64,000 bases of DNA, taken from contig NZ_HG964454.1 in the NCBI RefSeq assembly GCF_000612725.1, positions 496,750-560,749 on the forward strand. Reading direction: 5' to 3'. Positions 25,110 to 34,063 of this stretch are shown here, in pieces. Position 1 is the stretch's first letter. Every line of letters starts with the position of its first letter. A program made the position numbers and the translations under genes. The notes beneath the pieces were generated by a model that saw only the letters and a list, made by a program, of their open reading frames with translations, was not told where the DNA came from and did not search any database. The DNA comes from Mycolicibacterium austroafricanum (GTDB taxonomy: Bacteria > Actinomycetota > Actinomycetes > Mycobacteriales > Mycobacteriaceae).

Positions 25110-25583
25110 TTAATCGGCTTCAGCATTCAGGCGCCATAGCCGATACGTCCACGGAATGTCGTAGCAGACCACCCAGGCCACATAGGAGCCAACCGCGGTC
25201 CGCGACGGGCGATCTTTCGCGACGGCAGCCTGGAGCAGACCCAGCGGCACCAGAAACGCCAGAATTCCCAGGAATGCGTCGCGGGTGCTGCGCCGACCGA
25301 ATAGCAGCGCATTCCAGATCTCATTGCTCGCGAGCACCACCATCGCCAAGCGGTACGCGCGGAGGTCGCAGCGAATCAGCGCGCGGTGGAGGACAAGGCC
25401 CATCAGGACGTAGTAGGCCGCGCCCACCACATAGAAGCCGGACATCGGCAGTTGCATCCGCGGTCGGCGCAGCGCCGAGAACCATGCCATCGAGTCGCGT
25501 CCAATGAAGGCGTTGCCGAGAATCGCCGCGGCTGCCACCGGCACTGCAGTCTTGGCCGGCCGTAACCGATTCACAGAGCCCAC
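25110..25583 (-). CDS. TspO/MBR-family tryptophan-rich sensory-like membrane protein
   Basis: A 157-residue protein with five membrane segments, matching TspO length. Conserved regions are AWFSALRRPRMQLPMSGFY (the W-x-x-x-x-K-P loop equivalent), NEIWNALLFGRR, and the YVAWVVCYDIPWTYRLWRLN end. TspO proteins bind porphyrins or sterols in the membrane and influence stress responses. GTG 25583 or GTG 25574 are the candidate starts; upstream frame to 25751 lacks coding character. It converges on the RT transcript, sharing a short intergenic stretch. Confidence 0.65.
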   Translation of the reverse strand: MGSVNRLRPAKTAVPVAAAAILGNAFIGRDSMAWFSALRRPRMQLPMSGFYVVGAAYYVLMGLVLHRALIRCDLRAYRLAMVVLASNEIWNALLFGRRSTRDAFLGILAFLVPLGLLQAAVAKDRPSRTAVGSYVAWVVCYDIPWTYRLWRLNAEAD

Positions 25584-25763
25584 ATTACAGGGAAGGTCCG
25601 GCACCAGAGCTTGTTCGCCGGCAGGCCTGTACCGGCCGGCCACATCGTCTCCGCGACCCGGTCGACTGCACGGGTGGATTCGGTGAGGTGCACTCGAGCG
25701 GCTGCACATTTTCTGGTGCCCGCCGGAGTACCGTCGAAGACATACCTCCAAGGAGTCGGTCGA

Positions 25764-26102
25764 ATGCCCCTCGATACCGAACGGATGAAGCAGCGAACTT
25801 CGCTGTTCATGTTGATTCTGACCGTGCTGGCGACGATGACCGTTGGCTGCAGTACAACTTCAGGTCGGCAGATCGCGTCTGAGGATCCCGTGACCACGCT
25901 CCCCCTTCCACCCAATCTTCCCCCCATCCCGCTGCCCAGCGATATTCCACCCGTGCCATTGCCGAGCGCCGTCCCAACCGTGCAAATGCCGAGCGAGATA
26001 CCGCGGGTGCAGGCACCAGCCGACGTACCCCCCGTTGAGTTGCCTGCCGAGATCCCTGAGATCCTGCTGCCCTCCGCAATTCCCCCCATCCCGTTTCCGT
26101 AA
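25764..26102 (+). CDS. Proline-rich repeat lipoprotein
   Basis: A 112-residue protein with a lipoprotein signal (hydrophobic core about 13-26, lipobox TVGC with Cys29), a short Ser/Thr linker, and seven 9-residue repeats of the form xLPSxIPPV (residues 47-109). ATG 25764 follows AAGGAG by 8 nt. The mature part should be an extended, rigid chain on the outer face of the membrane or in the periplasm, perhaps spanning toward the cell wall. No function is recognised. Confidence 0.7.
   Translation: MPLDTERMKQRTSLFMLILTVLATMTVGCSTTSGRQIASEDPVTTLPLPPNLPPIPLPSDIPPVPLPSAVPTVQMPSEIPRVQAPADVPPVELPAEIPEILLPSAIPPIPFP
25902..26090 (+). repeat. Seven degenerate 27-bp tandem repeats in the lipoprotein gene
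   Basis: The repeats encode PLPPNLPPI, PLPSDIPPV, PLPSAVPTV, QMPSEIPRV, QAPADVPPV, ELPAEIPEI and LLPSAIPPI. DNA-level divergence is larger than protein-level divergence, which implies selection on the 9-residue pattern. Confidence 0.75.
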
Positions 26103-26255
26103 CCGGGAACCGCACGGTGTCCGCAAGGGGTGGCACCAAACACATTCCTGGACAGGACATTACGCAATTCGCACGATTCAAAAGACCAGTCAGAGTCAGG
26201 ATCTGTTGGCGCGCTGAAGATATCGACGGCATCTCCCCCGGTCGTCGCCGCGAGG

Positions 26256-27248
26256 CTAGGGTGCCACTGCCGACCGCAGCCGTCCGGATCCGGGCGGGCT
26301 CATCACACTCGAGATGCGCTCGAGGGGCACCGGACTGCCCACCAGCTCCGCCCAGTCGAAATCGGCCTGGGTCGTCTCCAGGAACTCCACGGCGCGGGTC
26401 AGGTGGCGCGGTTCGTAGTTGTGCACACCGGTCAGGGTCAACCAGCGGCGCACCACGGTCTCGGGGTCCACCGCCAGCGGCGGGGCGGGCAGCACCGATC
26501 CCGCCAGCACCATGGTGGCGCCGACGTCGAGCCGACCCAGCGCAGCGGCGATCGCCGGCGTGGACCCGGTGAAATCGATGACGACATCGGCTGGGCCGCC
26601 GTCATCGGGCCGGGCGCCGAAACCCGTTGCCGAGTCGACTCTTTGCTCGTCGAGGTCGACGACGCGGACGTCGGCATCCGCCACCGAGCACGCTGCCACC
26701 GCGGTGACCCCCAGCATGCCTGCACCGAGGATCAAGACCCGGCGACCCGTCACCGGCCCTGCCGCCTCCAGGGTCGCCATCACCGTCGCCGTCGCACACG
26801 CCGCGGGCGCGGCAACCACATCGGGCATGCTCTCTGGCACCCGGGCGAAGGCCGTACCGGCGGGCAGGAGGATGTGCTCGGCGTAGCCACCCGACAGCGG
26901 CCAGTCCCCCGCGAACGACTCATGGCCGACCTTGCGGACCGAACAACACTTCGCGGACAGGCCGGCACGGCAGCGTGGGCACTCACCGCAACTGACCGTC
27001 ACCGACCACACCACCCGGTCCCCCACCGACACCGGCGAATCCGCGCCCGTCGCCACCACCACGCCGACCGCCTCATGCCCGAGGATCGACGGGCACGGTG
27101 CGGGTCGGCGTCCACTGACGGTGTGCAGATCGCTCCCGCAGACGGTCGCTGCGCTGATCCGGATCAGCGTCTCCCCCGGGCCCGGCTCGGGCAGCCGCAC
27201 CTCACGCACGGCGATCGCGCTGCCTTCCCAGACCGCAGCCCGGGTCAC
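26256..27248 (-). CDS. Zinc-type alcohol dehydrogenase, phosphonate-cluster associated
   Basis: A 330-residue MDR-family dehydrogenase. Catalytic zinc ligands are suggested by TVCGSDLHT and GHEAVGVV; a structural zinc cluster by CGECPRCRAGLSAKC; and NAD binding by LGAGMLGV. Members of this subgroup are recurrently encoded in phosphonate gene clusters (HpnZ type). GTG 27248 overlaps the PhnE stop as GTGA, so it is the last gene of the phn operon. It probably oxidises an alcohol made during C-P compound breakdown, but no C-P cleaving enzyme is visible in the window. Confidence 0.8.
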   Translation of the reverse strand: MTRAAVWEGSAIAVREVRLPEPGPGETLIRISAATVCGSDLHTVSGRRPAPCPSILGHEAVGVVVATGADSPVSVGDRVVWSVTVSCGECPRCRAGLSAKCCSVRKVGHESFAGDWPLSGGYAEHILLPAGTAFARVPESMPDVVAAPAACATATVMATLEAAGPVTGRRVLILGAGMLGVTAVAACSVADADVRVVDLDEQRVDSATGFGARPDDGGPADVVIDFTGSTPAIAAALGRLDVGATMVLAGSVLPAPPLAVDPETVVRRWLTLTGVHNYEPRHLTRAVEFLETTQADFDWAELVGSPVPLERISSVMSPPGSGRLRSAVAP

Positions 27249-28843
27249 ACCAGCTGCGCGCGAATCCACCCCGACAACCTCTCTATCGCATACACGATCA
27301 CGAAGATCACCAGGACGATCGCGCCGGCCACGTCGAAGTTCAACGTGCGGATCGATTCGAACAGCAGATAGCCGATACCGCCGGCGCCGACGATACCGAG
27401 GATGGTCGAGGTACGGACGTTGACGTCGAACATGTACAGACTCGACCCCACCATCGCCGGTAGGGCCTGCGGAATCACCGCCGCGAACAACGTCTTCCAC
27501 CATCCGCCACCGACCGCGCGCACCGCCTCCAGCGGACCGGGATCGATCTCCTCGACCGCGTCTGCCACCAGTTTGGCCAGGAAGCCGATCGACGCCAGTG
27601 CCAGTGCGCAGGCACCCGCCACCGGGCCGAGCCCCAGCGCAGCCACGAAGACCACCGCCAGGATCAGCTCGGGGACCGCACGCACCAGCAGAATCCAACC
27701 GCGCGCCACCCAGTACACGGCGGCGTTCGGGGTGATGTTGCGAGCAGCCAGGATTCCCGCCGGGATGGACAACACGATGCCGATGGCGGTGGCCACCACG
27801 GCGATCGCGACGGTCTGCAATGCCGCCACGAACAGATCGCCGCCCAGCGCCCCGAAGTTCGGGGGCACCATCCTGGTGAACACCTCAAGAGCCGGCCACA
27901 CCCAGGTGAACAGCGACAGCGGGTTGATCTCGAGAACGACGAACGCTGCCGCCGTCGTACCGACCAGGAGCGCCGAGAACCCGACGCGGGCGGCCCGGTC
28001 GCGCCGGGGATCGGTCGCCGAACCTGTCAACAGCATCCGCCGCACCACGATCGACAGCAGTTCCATGGCCGAGATCACCGCAAGGATGACGCAGACGATG
28101 CCCAGCGCACGCGGATAGATCAAGCCGCGCAACGCATCCTGCAGCGCAAAGCCGATTCCGCCGGCGCCGACGAAGCCGAGCACCACCGACATCCTCAGGT
28201 TGATGTCGATGCGGTAGATGAACGTTCCGATCCACGACGGAATCACCTGCGGAAGAACAGCGTTGACCATCTCCCGCAGGTAGCCGGCACCAGCGCTGCG
28301 GACCGCTTCACGCGGTCCCGGGTCGCTCTGCTCGATCGCGTCGGCGAACAACTTGCCCAGCATGCCGATGGAGTGCAGTGCCAACGCCAGGATTCCGGGC
28401 AGCACGCCGATGCCGAGCGCGCGCACGAACAGCACGGCGAACAGCAGATCGGGCATCGCGCGGCAGAACGTGATGATCGCGCGGGCCACCGCGTACACCG
28501 CGGGATGCGGCGAGGTGTTTCGGGCCGCGAGGAATGCCAGCGGCACCGACGCGACCGCGGCCAGCACGGTGCCCAGCACAGCCATCAGCAGCGTCTCGAC
28601 GGCCAGCACACCGATGCGACCCGGGTCATCGAGCCGTGGCGGCAGCATCCGCTCCAGCAGATTGGCGATGTCGTCCAGCCCGCCCCACAGGGTGGCGGGC
28701 GCGAAGTCGATGACGTACGCCGAGACGACGGTCGCCACCAGCGCCGCCGCCATCAGCGCCGTCATCGTGCCGCGGCGCATCCCGGCGCGCTGCTGTTCCG
28801 CCGACACCGGCGGCCCGGGCGGTCTTCCCAGGGTCGTACTCAC
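27245..28843 (-). CDS. phnE: Phosphonate ABC transporter permease, two PhnE domains fused
   Basis: A 532-residue permease, double the usual size. Each half has about six membrane segments and its own EAA-type loop (EAVRSAGAGYLREMVNAVLP in the first half, EAVRAVGGGWWKTLFAAVIP in the second), followed by a similar GFVGAGGIGF or GIVGAGGIGY motif. The fusion can supply both permease halves in one chain. GTG 28843 overlaps the PhnC stop (GTGA). The transporter takes up phosphonate, phosphite or a related oxyanion. Confidence 0.9.
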   Translation of the reverse strand: MSTTLGRPPGPPVSAEQQRAGMRRGTMTALMAAALVATVVSAYVIDFAPATLWGGLDDIANLLERMLPPRLDDPGRIGVLAVETLLMAVLGTVLAAVASVPLAFLAARNTSPHPAVYAVARAIITFCRAMPDLLFAVLFVRALGIGVLPGILALALHSIGMLGKLFADAIEQSDPGPREAVRSAGAGYLREMVNAVLPQVIPSWIGTFIYRIDINLRMSVVLGFVGAGGIGFALQDALRGLIYPRALGIVCVILAVISAMELLSIVVRRMLLTGSATDPRRDRAARVGFSALLVGTTAAAFVVLEINPLSLFTWVWPALEVFTRMVPPNFGALGGDLFVAALQTVAIAVVATAIGIVLSIPAGILAARNITPNAAVYWVARGWILLVRAVPELILAVVFVAALGLGPVAGACALALASIGFLAKLVADAVEEIDPGPLEAVRAVGGGWWKTLFAAVIPQALPAMVGSSLYMFDVNVRTSTILGIVGAGGIGYLLFESIRTLNFDVAGAIVLVIFVIVYAIERLSGWIRAQLV

Positions 28844-29661
28844 GTCACCGCAGACCGCGGCGCCGAGTCCACGGCGGGATCGACCCGCTGGTAGATACCC
28901 ATGACTTCGTCACGGGTCAGCCCGACAGCCGGACGATCCAGCACCTTACGGCCATTGCGCAACCCGACCAGTCGATGCGCCCAGCCCAGTGCGAGGTCGA
29001 CCTGGTGCAACGTGCACACCACGGTCAGCTTCTCCTCGATGCAGACCCGGAACAGCAGATCCATCACCAGCCCGGCGTTCTCCGGATCCAGCGAGGCCAC
29101 CGGTTCATCGGCCAGCAGAAGTGCCGGCGCCTGCATCAGCGTCCGGGCGATCGCCACCCGCTGCTGCTGCCCGCCCGAGAGCGTGTCGGCGCGCCGCTCG
29201 GCGAAGTCGGCCAGACCGACTCGATCGAGATGAGCCAGCGCCTCGGTCCGCATCCGTTTGGGATAGGTCAGCGCGCCATACCGCGGGAAGGTCAGCTGTC
29301 CGAGGCCGCCGATCAGGACGTTCTCCAGGCAGCTGAGCCGCCCGACGAGATTGAAATGTTGAAAGACGAAGCCCACGTTGCGCCGCAACGCGCGCAGTTG
29401 GGCCTTGCTGGCCCCGTCCACCCGGGTGCCGTCGACCTCGACGGTGCCCGACGTGACCGGATGCAGCCCGTTGAGGCACCGCAGCAACGTGGACTTACCC
29501 GACCCGGACAGTCCGAGCAACACCAGCAATTCGCTGCGACGTACCTCGAGCGACACGTCGTCGAGGGCCAGCGTGTTGCCGAACCGCTTGGTGACGTTGT
29601 GGGCGGCGATCACCACGTCGTCACCGGCGACGTCGTGATCGGCGGGACGGGATGCGGGCAT
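28840..29661 (-). CDS. phnC: Phosphonate ABC transporter ATP-binding protein
   Basis: A 273-residue ABC ATPase with Walker A GLSGSGKST, Q-loop FVFQHFNLV, signature LSGGQQQR, Walker B LLLADEPVASLDP and switch His in TLHQVDLA. The first 20 residues are an added hydrophilic stretch. ATG 29661 lies 17 nt after the PhnD stop. It energises the fused PhnE permease. Confidence 0.92.
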   Translation of the reverse strand: MPASRPADHDVAGDDVVIAAHNVTKRFGNTLALDDVSLEVRRSELLVLLGLSGSGKSTLLRCLNGLHPVTSGTVEVDGTRVDGASKAQLRALRRNVGFVFQHFNLVGRLSCLENVLIGGLGQLTFPRYGALTYPKRMRTEALAHLDRVGLADFAERRADTLSGGQQQRVAIARTLMQAPALLLADEPVASLDPENAGLVMDLLFRVCIEEKLTVVCTLHQVDLALGWAHRLVGLRNGRKVLDRPAVGLTRDEVMGIYQRVDPAVDSAPRSAVT

Positions 29662-29678
29662 GGTGTGGGCTTCCCCGG

Positions 29679-30659
29679 TCAGCCCTTGCACTTCTCGGAG
29701 CCGGTGACGTCGCAGACACGCCGCACTCCGTCGTAGGCGGAGTCCTCGACCGGCACCACACCCCAGGCACGTTCGTCGGTGATCATGCAGGCGTCGCCCT
29801 CGCAGTAACCCGCCGCCTCGAATGCGTCGGCGTTGGCTTTCTCGGTGAAGATGCTCTTGAGCTTCTCGACCGCTTCGGGTCCCAGGGAGTCGTTCGCGGC
29901 GAACACCGATCCGGCGATCATCTCCGACTTCCACACCGTCTTGAGTGCTCCCGGCGCCAGGTCGCCCTTCTCGATCATGGTCTCGTCGACCATCGAGTCG
30001 TAGGCAAAACCGGCATCGCAGTCCCCTGCGACGATGGACAGCGCCGACGCGTCGTGACCACCGGCGTAGATGGGTGTCATCGCTGCCGAGATGTCGGCCT
30101 CCGAACCGGACTTGATCACCCCTTCTTCGATGAGTCCCGCACTGGGGTAGAGGAATCCGGACGTCGAGCCGGGGTCGACGAAGCAGACCTTCTTGCCGGC
30201 GAAATCCGCCAGCCCGTTGATGGAGGCATTGTCGGAGCGCGCCAATCCGTAGGACTGGTAGCCCGGTTCGGCGCCCTCGGCCTCGATGACGGCCCCGAGC
30301 GGGGTCATCTTGGCGCCGTTGAGCCCCGCCACGACGTACCCGAACGGACCGAAGAATGCCAGGTCCACGTTGTCGGCGATCATGCCCTCGACCACACCGG
30401 CGTAGTCGGAGGCTTGCACGAACTCGACCTTCGAGCCGGTCTCGGCTTCCAGCAGTTTGATCAGAGGCTCGTAACTCGCCTTGAGGTCGGCGGAGTTCTC
30501 GGCCGGGACCGCCGCCAGCGTCAACGTCTCGGGGAAGCCCTGGTCGTTGGCGGTGGCGTCGTCGGATCCGGAGCATGACGACAGCGCCAGTGCCGCGACC
30601 ACGGCAGAGGTGGCGGCGAGACAGGCACGGCTATAGCGAGCATTCATTGGGGCGACCAT
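29679..30659 (-). CDS. phnD: Phosphonate ABC transporter substrate-binding lipoprotein
   Basis: A 326-residue binding protein with a lipoprotein signal (lipobox ALSSC near residue 29) and a PhnD-type core: VQASDYAGVVEGMIADNVDLAFFGPF and FVDPGSTSGFLYPSAGL. The ligand-binding fold distinguishes phosphonate and phosphite types but I cannot say which. The start may be ATG 30659 or ATG 30647; the second would shorten the signal by four residues and neither has a strong SD. It is first in a phnD-phnC-phnE-adh operon. Confidence 0.9.
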   Translation of the reverse strand: MVAPMNARYSRACLAATSAVVAALALSSCSGSDDATANDQGFPETLTLAAVPAENSADLKASYEPLIKLLEAETGSKVEFVQASDYAGVVEGMIADNVDLAFFGPFGYVVAGLNGAKMTPLGAVIEAEGAEPGYQSYGLARSDNASINGLADFAGKKVCFVDPGSTSGFLYPSAGLIEEGVIKSGSEADISAAMTPIYAGGHDASALSIVAGDCDAGFAYDSMVDETMIEKGDLAPGALKTVWKSEMIAGSVFAANDSLGPEAVEKLKSIFTEKANADAFEAAGYCEGDACMITDERAWGVVPVEDSAYDGVRRVCDVTGSEKCKG

Positions 30660-30885
30660 TTCTGAGATCAGGAGTCGGACAGGGTCGTTGAGGAGAAGTC
30701 AGCGGCACCCGCGGCGCCGTCCATGGCCGGCACGGCAAGCCCGATCCGTGGCGGAGAGGCAGAACGGGCGTGATGCACACGCACACCTTGAGCGGTGTCG
30801 GCGACACCGGCGTGCCGTCCGGTCGAACACCGGGTGAACGGCTGCTTGCGCTTTGGTCTATACCAATTCTGGCCCGAGCCGACGC

Positions 30886-30920
30886 GGTCGAGGGCGAAAG
30901 TCCACGCCCCTGCAACGCCG
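30886..30920 (-). pseudogene. Fragment of the EthD-like gene found at 32469-33245
   Basis: This 35-bp stretch matches 32690-32724 at all but three positions. It keeps the reading frame of the homologue on the minus strand (GVAGAWTFALDR). The remaining 30660-31041 region has no convincing gene; the fragment is the only coding relic I see in this 382-bp divergent spacer between phnD and the acyltransferase gene. It probably arose by local duplication and decay. Confidence 0.55.
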
Positions 30921-31041
30921 CCAAGGTCGCCACCACTTACCCCACCCGTTGGGTTGGTGAGATCATCAATTTCCCGCACACCAGGGCGCTCAGGTGCAGA
31001 CTCGCGACTGCAGGCCGGCCCAGGATGTGGAGGTGCCCACA

Positions 31042-32418
31042 ATGAACGCAGCGATTCCTCCGCTGGATCTGGGCTGGCTGCTGATGGAGTCGCCGGGCGG
31101 AACGACGCACGTCGGGGCGATGCTGCTGTTCAAGAAACCCCCGGGCCGGGGTTCGCTGGTACGCGAGATCGTCGAGGCCTACCGCGGTTACCGGCCGCTA
31201 CCGCCGTTCAACTATGTGCCGGAGCTCCTCGGCGCGGGCGCACCTCACTTTCGTGAAGCCGAAAGCTGGGATCCGCACTACCACGTCCAGCACCTGTCGC
31301 TGCCGGCTCATAGTTCCTACGAAGATCTGCTGCGCCTCGTCGCAGACCTGCACGAACCGATGCTCGACCGCCACCGCCCCATGTTCCGGTGCTGGCTCAT
31401 CGACGGCGTGCCCGGTGGCAGATTCGCGATCTACACCAAGACCCATCACAGCATCATCGACGGAGTGTCCGGGCTGCGGAAACTCTACGACGGCCTCACG
31501 CTCTCCGCCGAACCCGCCATTCCGACCCCGCCTTTCGCGATGCCGCATCCAGAGTCGGAACCCGCGGCGCCGACCCCGGCACTGCGCAAACTCACCCATG
31601 CGATTCACACGGCAGTCACCCAAATTGGTGCGGTCAACCAGATCTCGCTCGGCGCCTCACGCAAAGCGCTGACCGCCGTGCTCGGATCGCACGTGGAGGG
31701 GAGCCTGCCGTTCGTGGCCAGTCACGCCCCCACCAACGCTCCCCCACGGCAGGCCCGCGGCTTCGCCACGCTGTCGCTGCCGCTGCAGGAGATGCACCGC
31801 ATCGGCCGTCGCCACGGAGCCACCCTCAACGACCTCGCGGCCGCCGTCATCGACCACGGCTTGCACACCTATCTGCGGGAAGTGGGCCAGGATCACCCCC
31901 ACGAGTTCATCGCGATGTGCCCGGTGTCGCTGCGTGAGGACGGCGACAGTGCTGTGGGTACACGGGTTTCGGCGATTTTCGTGCGTCTCGGGAAACCGGA
32001 GGCACCGATGGTCGACAGACTGCGTCAGGTGGCCCGCTCGGTCGCGATCGCCAAGGAGGAACTCGGTGCGCTGTCGGCGGATGCAGCGATGACCTACGCG
32101 GTTGCGCTCGTAGCTCTGGCGGGCGCGGGCGCATCAACCCACCTCGACCGAGTCGGCCACCCGGCGTGCAACCTCGTCATCTCGAACATCCCGGGCGGCA
32201 ACGCAACTCGCTACCTCAACGGGGCGCAGTTGATGGGTATCTTCCCGGTGTCGGCGCTGGCCGCCTCAATCGGCCTCAACGTGACGCTGACGTCCTACTG
32301 CGACCACATGGACTTCGGATTTGTCGCCAACACCGCGGCGATCAGCGACGTCCATGCCCTGGCCGAGCACACCCGGAGAGCTTTCGCGGAGTGCACAGCC
32401 AAGACCCGTGTCACGTGA
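31042..32418 (+). CDS. Wax ester synthase/diacylglycerol acyltransferase (WS/DGAT)
   Basis: A 458-residue acyltransferase that esterifies an alcohol or diacylglycerol with acyl-CoA, building storage lipid. The active-site motif HHSIIDG lies at 135-141 (KTHHSIIDGVSG). The N-terminal family block (PLDLGWLLMESPGGTTHVGAM) and C-terminal NLVISNIPG are present. ATG 31042 follows GGAGG by about 8 nt; the frame opens at 30994 but that part is not needed. Mycobacteria carry many paralogues. The gene is divergent from phnD. Confidence 0.9.
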   Translation: MNAAIPPLDLGWLLMESPGGTTHVGAMLLFKKPPGRGSLVREIVEAYRGYRPLPPFNYVPELLGAGAPHFREAESWDPHYHVQHLSLPAHSSYEDLLRLVADLHEPMLDRHRPMFRCWLIDGVPGGRFAIYTKTHHSIIDGVSGLRKLYDGLTLSAEPAIPTPPFAMPHPESEPAAPTPALRKLTHAIHTAVTQIGAVNQISLGASRKALTAVLGSHVEGSLPFVASHAPTNAPPRQARGFATLSLPLQEMHRIGRRHGATLNDLAAAVIDHGLHTYLREVGQDHPHEFIAMCPVSLREDGDSAVGTRVSAIFVRLGKPEAPMVDRLRQVARSVAIAKEELGALSADAAMTYAVALVALAGAGASTHLDRVGHPACNLVISNIPGGNATRYLNGAQLMGIFPVSALAASIGLNVTLTSYCDHMDFGFVANTAAISDVHALAEHTRRAFAECTAKTRVT

Positions 32419-32468
32419 CGGCGGTGCGCTCACATCGGGGGGCAGCGCGTCGTGGGCTGGGCGCGGGC

Positions 32469-33245
32469 TTACCAGTCCTGCCACGGCACGATCGTGCGCA
32501 GCGGTGTCTCGATGACGACCTCGCCGGACATCCCGCCCGTCATCCCATCGGCCAACCGCGCCGAACAATCGTCGATCCTCGCGGCGGTGTCCACCGGGTC
32601 ACCATCGACATAGACCAACCGGATACGCAGTCCGCCCGGCGGATCGACCGCTTCCACACTTCGTAACCCCAGCACGTTGTCCTGATGACGGTCGAGCGCG
32701 AACGTCCACGCCCCTGCTACGCCGTCGATGTCGAGCAGAGCGGGCACCAGAACCCGGTCCTCCCATCGATGGTGTTCGTGGGTGCGTGCGCCGAGAGGAT
32801 CCGTGAACCGGGTCATGGTCAGGTGGACGCCGCGGTTCGGCCGGTACGGGATGACTCCCGGCGACACCAAAGACGAAGCGGCAGAATATCCTTTGACCGG
32901 CCTGAAGAATGCCAGCACCGTGCGCCGGACACCGGGGATCGTCGGCCCGCGACCCCACTGGAACGAATCGACGCCCAATTGCTCCCACGCCCGCACTGAT
33001 TCGCGCACCGGCGCGCGGAACCAATACATCGCAACGTAATCCGTGCCCTGATGCTCAGGCTCGGCCCTCGACACCGCCCGGCACTGCGCAGTCCGGCCCC
33101 AACGGTCCCCCCACGCGACTCCCGGCAACGCCAGGTTCTCCGGCCGATGGTCCAGCTGGTGCCACTCGTTGTAACGGCGGTGCTCGTCTTCGCCTCCGCC
33201 GTCGAGCGCCACAAAGGAGAAGAACACCAACGGACAGTCGTGCAT
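32469..33245 (-). CDS. EthD-like/dimeric alpha-beta barrel protein, hypothetical
   Basis: A 258-residue soluble protein with two ferredoxin-like halves suggested by repeated patterns (RRYNEWHQLDHRPENLALPG near 23-42; GAWTFALDR near 185). The NEWHQLDH/HRPEN section resembles EthD-domain proteins, which tend to act near redox or degradation pathways. ATG 33245 has GAGG at about 13 nt; a longer frame to 33464 looks non-coding. It is followed after 43 nt on the other side by the tetR gene. Function unknown. Confidence 0.6.
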   Translation of the reverse strand: MHDCPLVFFSFVALDGGGEDEHRRYNEWHQLDHRPENLALPGVAWGDRWGRTAQCRAVSRAEPEHQGTDYVAMYWFRAPVRESVRAWEQLGVDSFQWGRGPTIPGVRRTVLAFFRPVKGYSAASSLVSPGVIPYRPNRGVHLTMTRFTDPLGARTHEHHRWEDRVLVPALLDIDGVAGAWTFALDRHQDNVLGLRSVEAVDPPGGLRIRLVYVDGDPVDTAARIDDCSARLADGMTGGMSGEVVIETPLRTIVPWQDW

Positions 33246-33288
33246 GTGATCACCATCCTCACTCGTCGGCCACGATGCGGGTTCGGGC

Positions 33289-33945
33289 TCAGCTCCGGCC
33301 GTCGTCGGTGGAGTCGCCGGAAATCGGCGGGGCGAGTTGACGTTCGAGCACACCGGTGATGTCAGCGGTGGTGACGACGAGTGCAGTCGCGAACTCGATG
33401 AGCTGAGCACGGCTGATGTCAATCTGTTCCCGATACCACTGAGCGGCCAACTCGAGAAGGCCACTGCTCACCGTCACGGCGGTCAGGGTGGCGGTGTCGT
33501 CTGCACCACTGCCGTCCCCGACCAGCCCGACCATGATCTGGGTGAGAACACCGAGCACCTCGTGACGACGTTCGGCGAGGGCTTCGGAGGTCTGCAGTTC
33601 GATCAACAGCCGTGATCGGCGCGGGTCCTCATCGAGGAAGCCGATGGCGAACTCCAGGATCTCCCGAACGCGGAGCTTGAGCTCGGGTGGCGACTCGGCA
33701 ATGACCGCGGTGACCCCCGTCAGGGCGCGGGCGAATTGATCGTCGTAGGCGGCCAGCATCAGCTCCTGGCAGTCACGGAAGCTTTCGTAGAAGTATCGGT
33801 CGTTGAGTCGGGCGCGCTCGCTGATGGCACGGACGCGCAGACCGCCCACGCCGCCCTCGGCGATGACGTCGAGGGCCGCCTCGATGAGCTGTTGGCGCCG
33901 CTGCTCACGTCGTTGGTCGGCGGTCAGTCCACGATGCAGAGCCAT
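33289..33945 (-). CDS. TetR-family transcriptional regulator
   Basis: A 218-residue regulator with the N-terminal TetR helix-turn-helix (about 10-60: RRQQLIEAALDVIAEGGVGG ... LNDRYFYESFRD) and an all-helical ligand-binding domain. ATG 33945 lacks a clear SD; the frame extends to 34017. It is divergent from an mmpL gene, with two inverted repeats between, so repression of the transporter is likely. The ligand is unknown. Confidence 0.85.
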   Translation of the reverse strand: MALHRGLTADQRREQRRQQLIEAALDVIAEGGVGGLRVRAISERARLNDRYFYESFRDCQELMLAAYDDQFARALTGVTAVIAESPPELKLRVREILEFAIGFLDEDPRRSRLLIELQTSEALAERRHEVLGVLTQIMVGLVGDGSGADDTATLTAVTVSSGLLELAAQWYREQIDISRAQLIEFATALVVTTADITGVLERQLAPPISGDSTDDGRS

Positions 33946-34002
33946 CGAGAAATTTGTACACCTCCGAAGTCGAAGACAGGACTTGCGTCGCCGTCCAACA
34001 TT

Positions 34003-34044
34003 GGTGAAGAGTGTCACCCAATAATTTGGTGAAGTCCTTCACCA
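34003..34044. promoter_or_regulatory. Two operator-like inverted repeats between tetR and mmpL
   Basis: Repeat one is GGTGA (34003-34007) with TCACC (34014-34018). Repeat two is TGGTGAA (34027-34033), GTCC, TTCACCA (34038-34044), perfect over seven bases. Both share GGTGA arms and end 20 nt before the mmpL start. They fit binding of the adjacent TetR protein. Confidence 0.55.
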
Positions 34045-34063
34045 GCAATGTTAGGGGCTGCGG

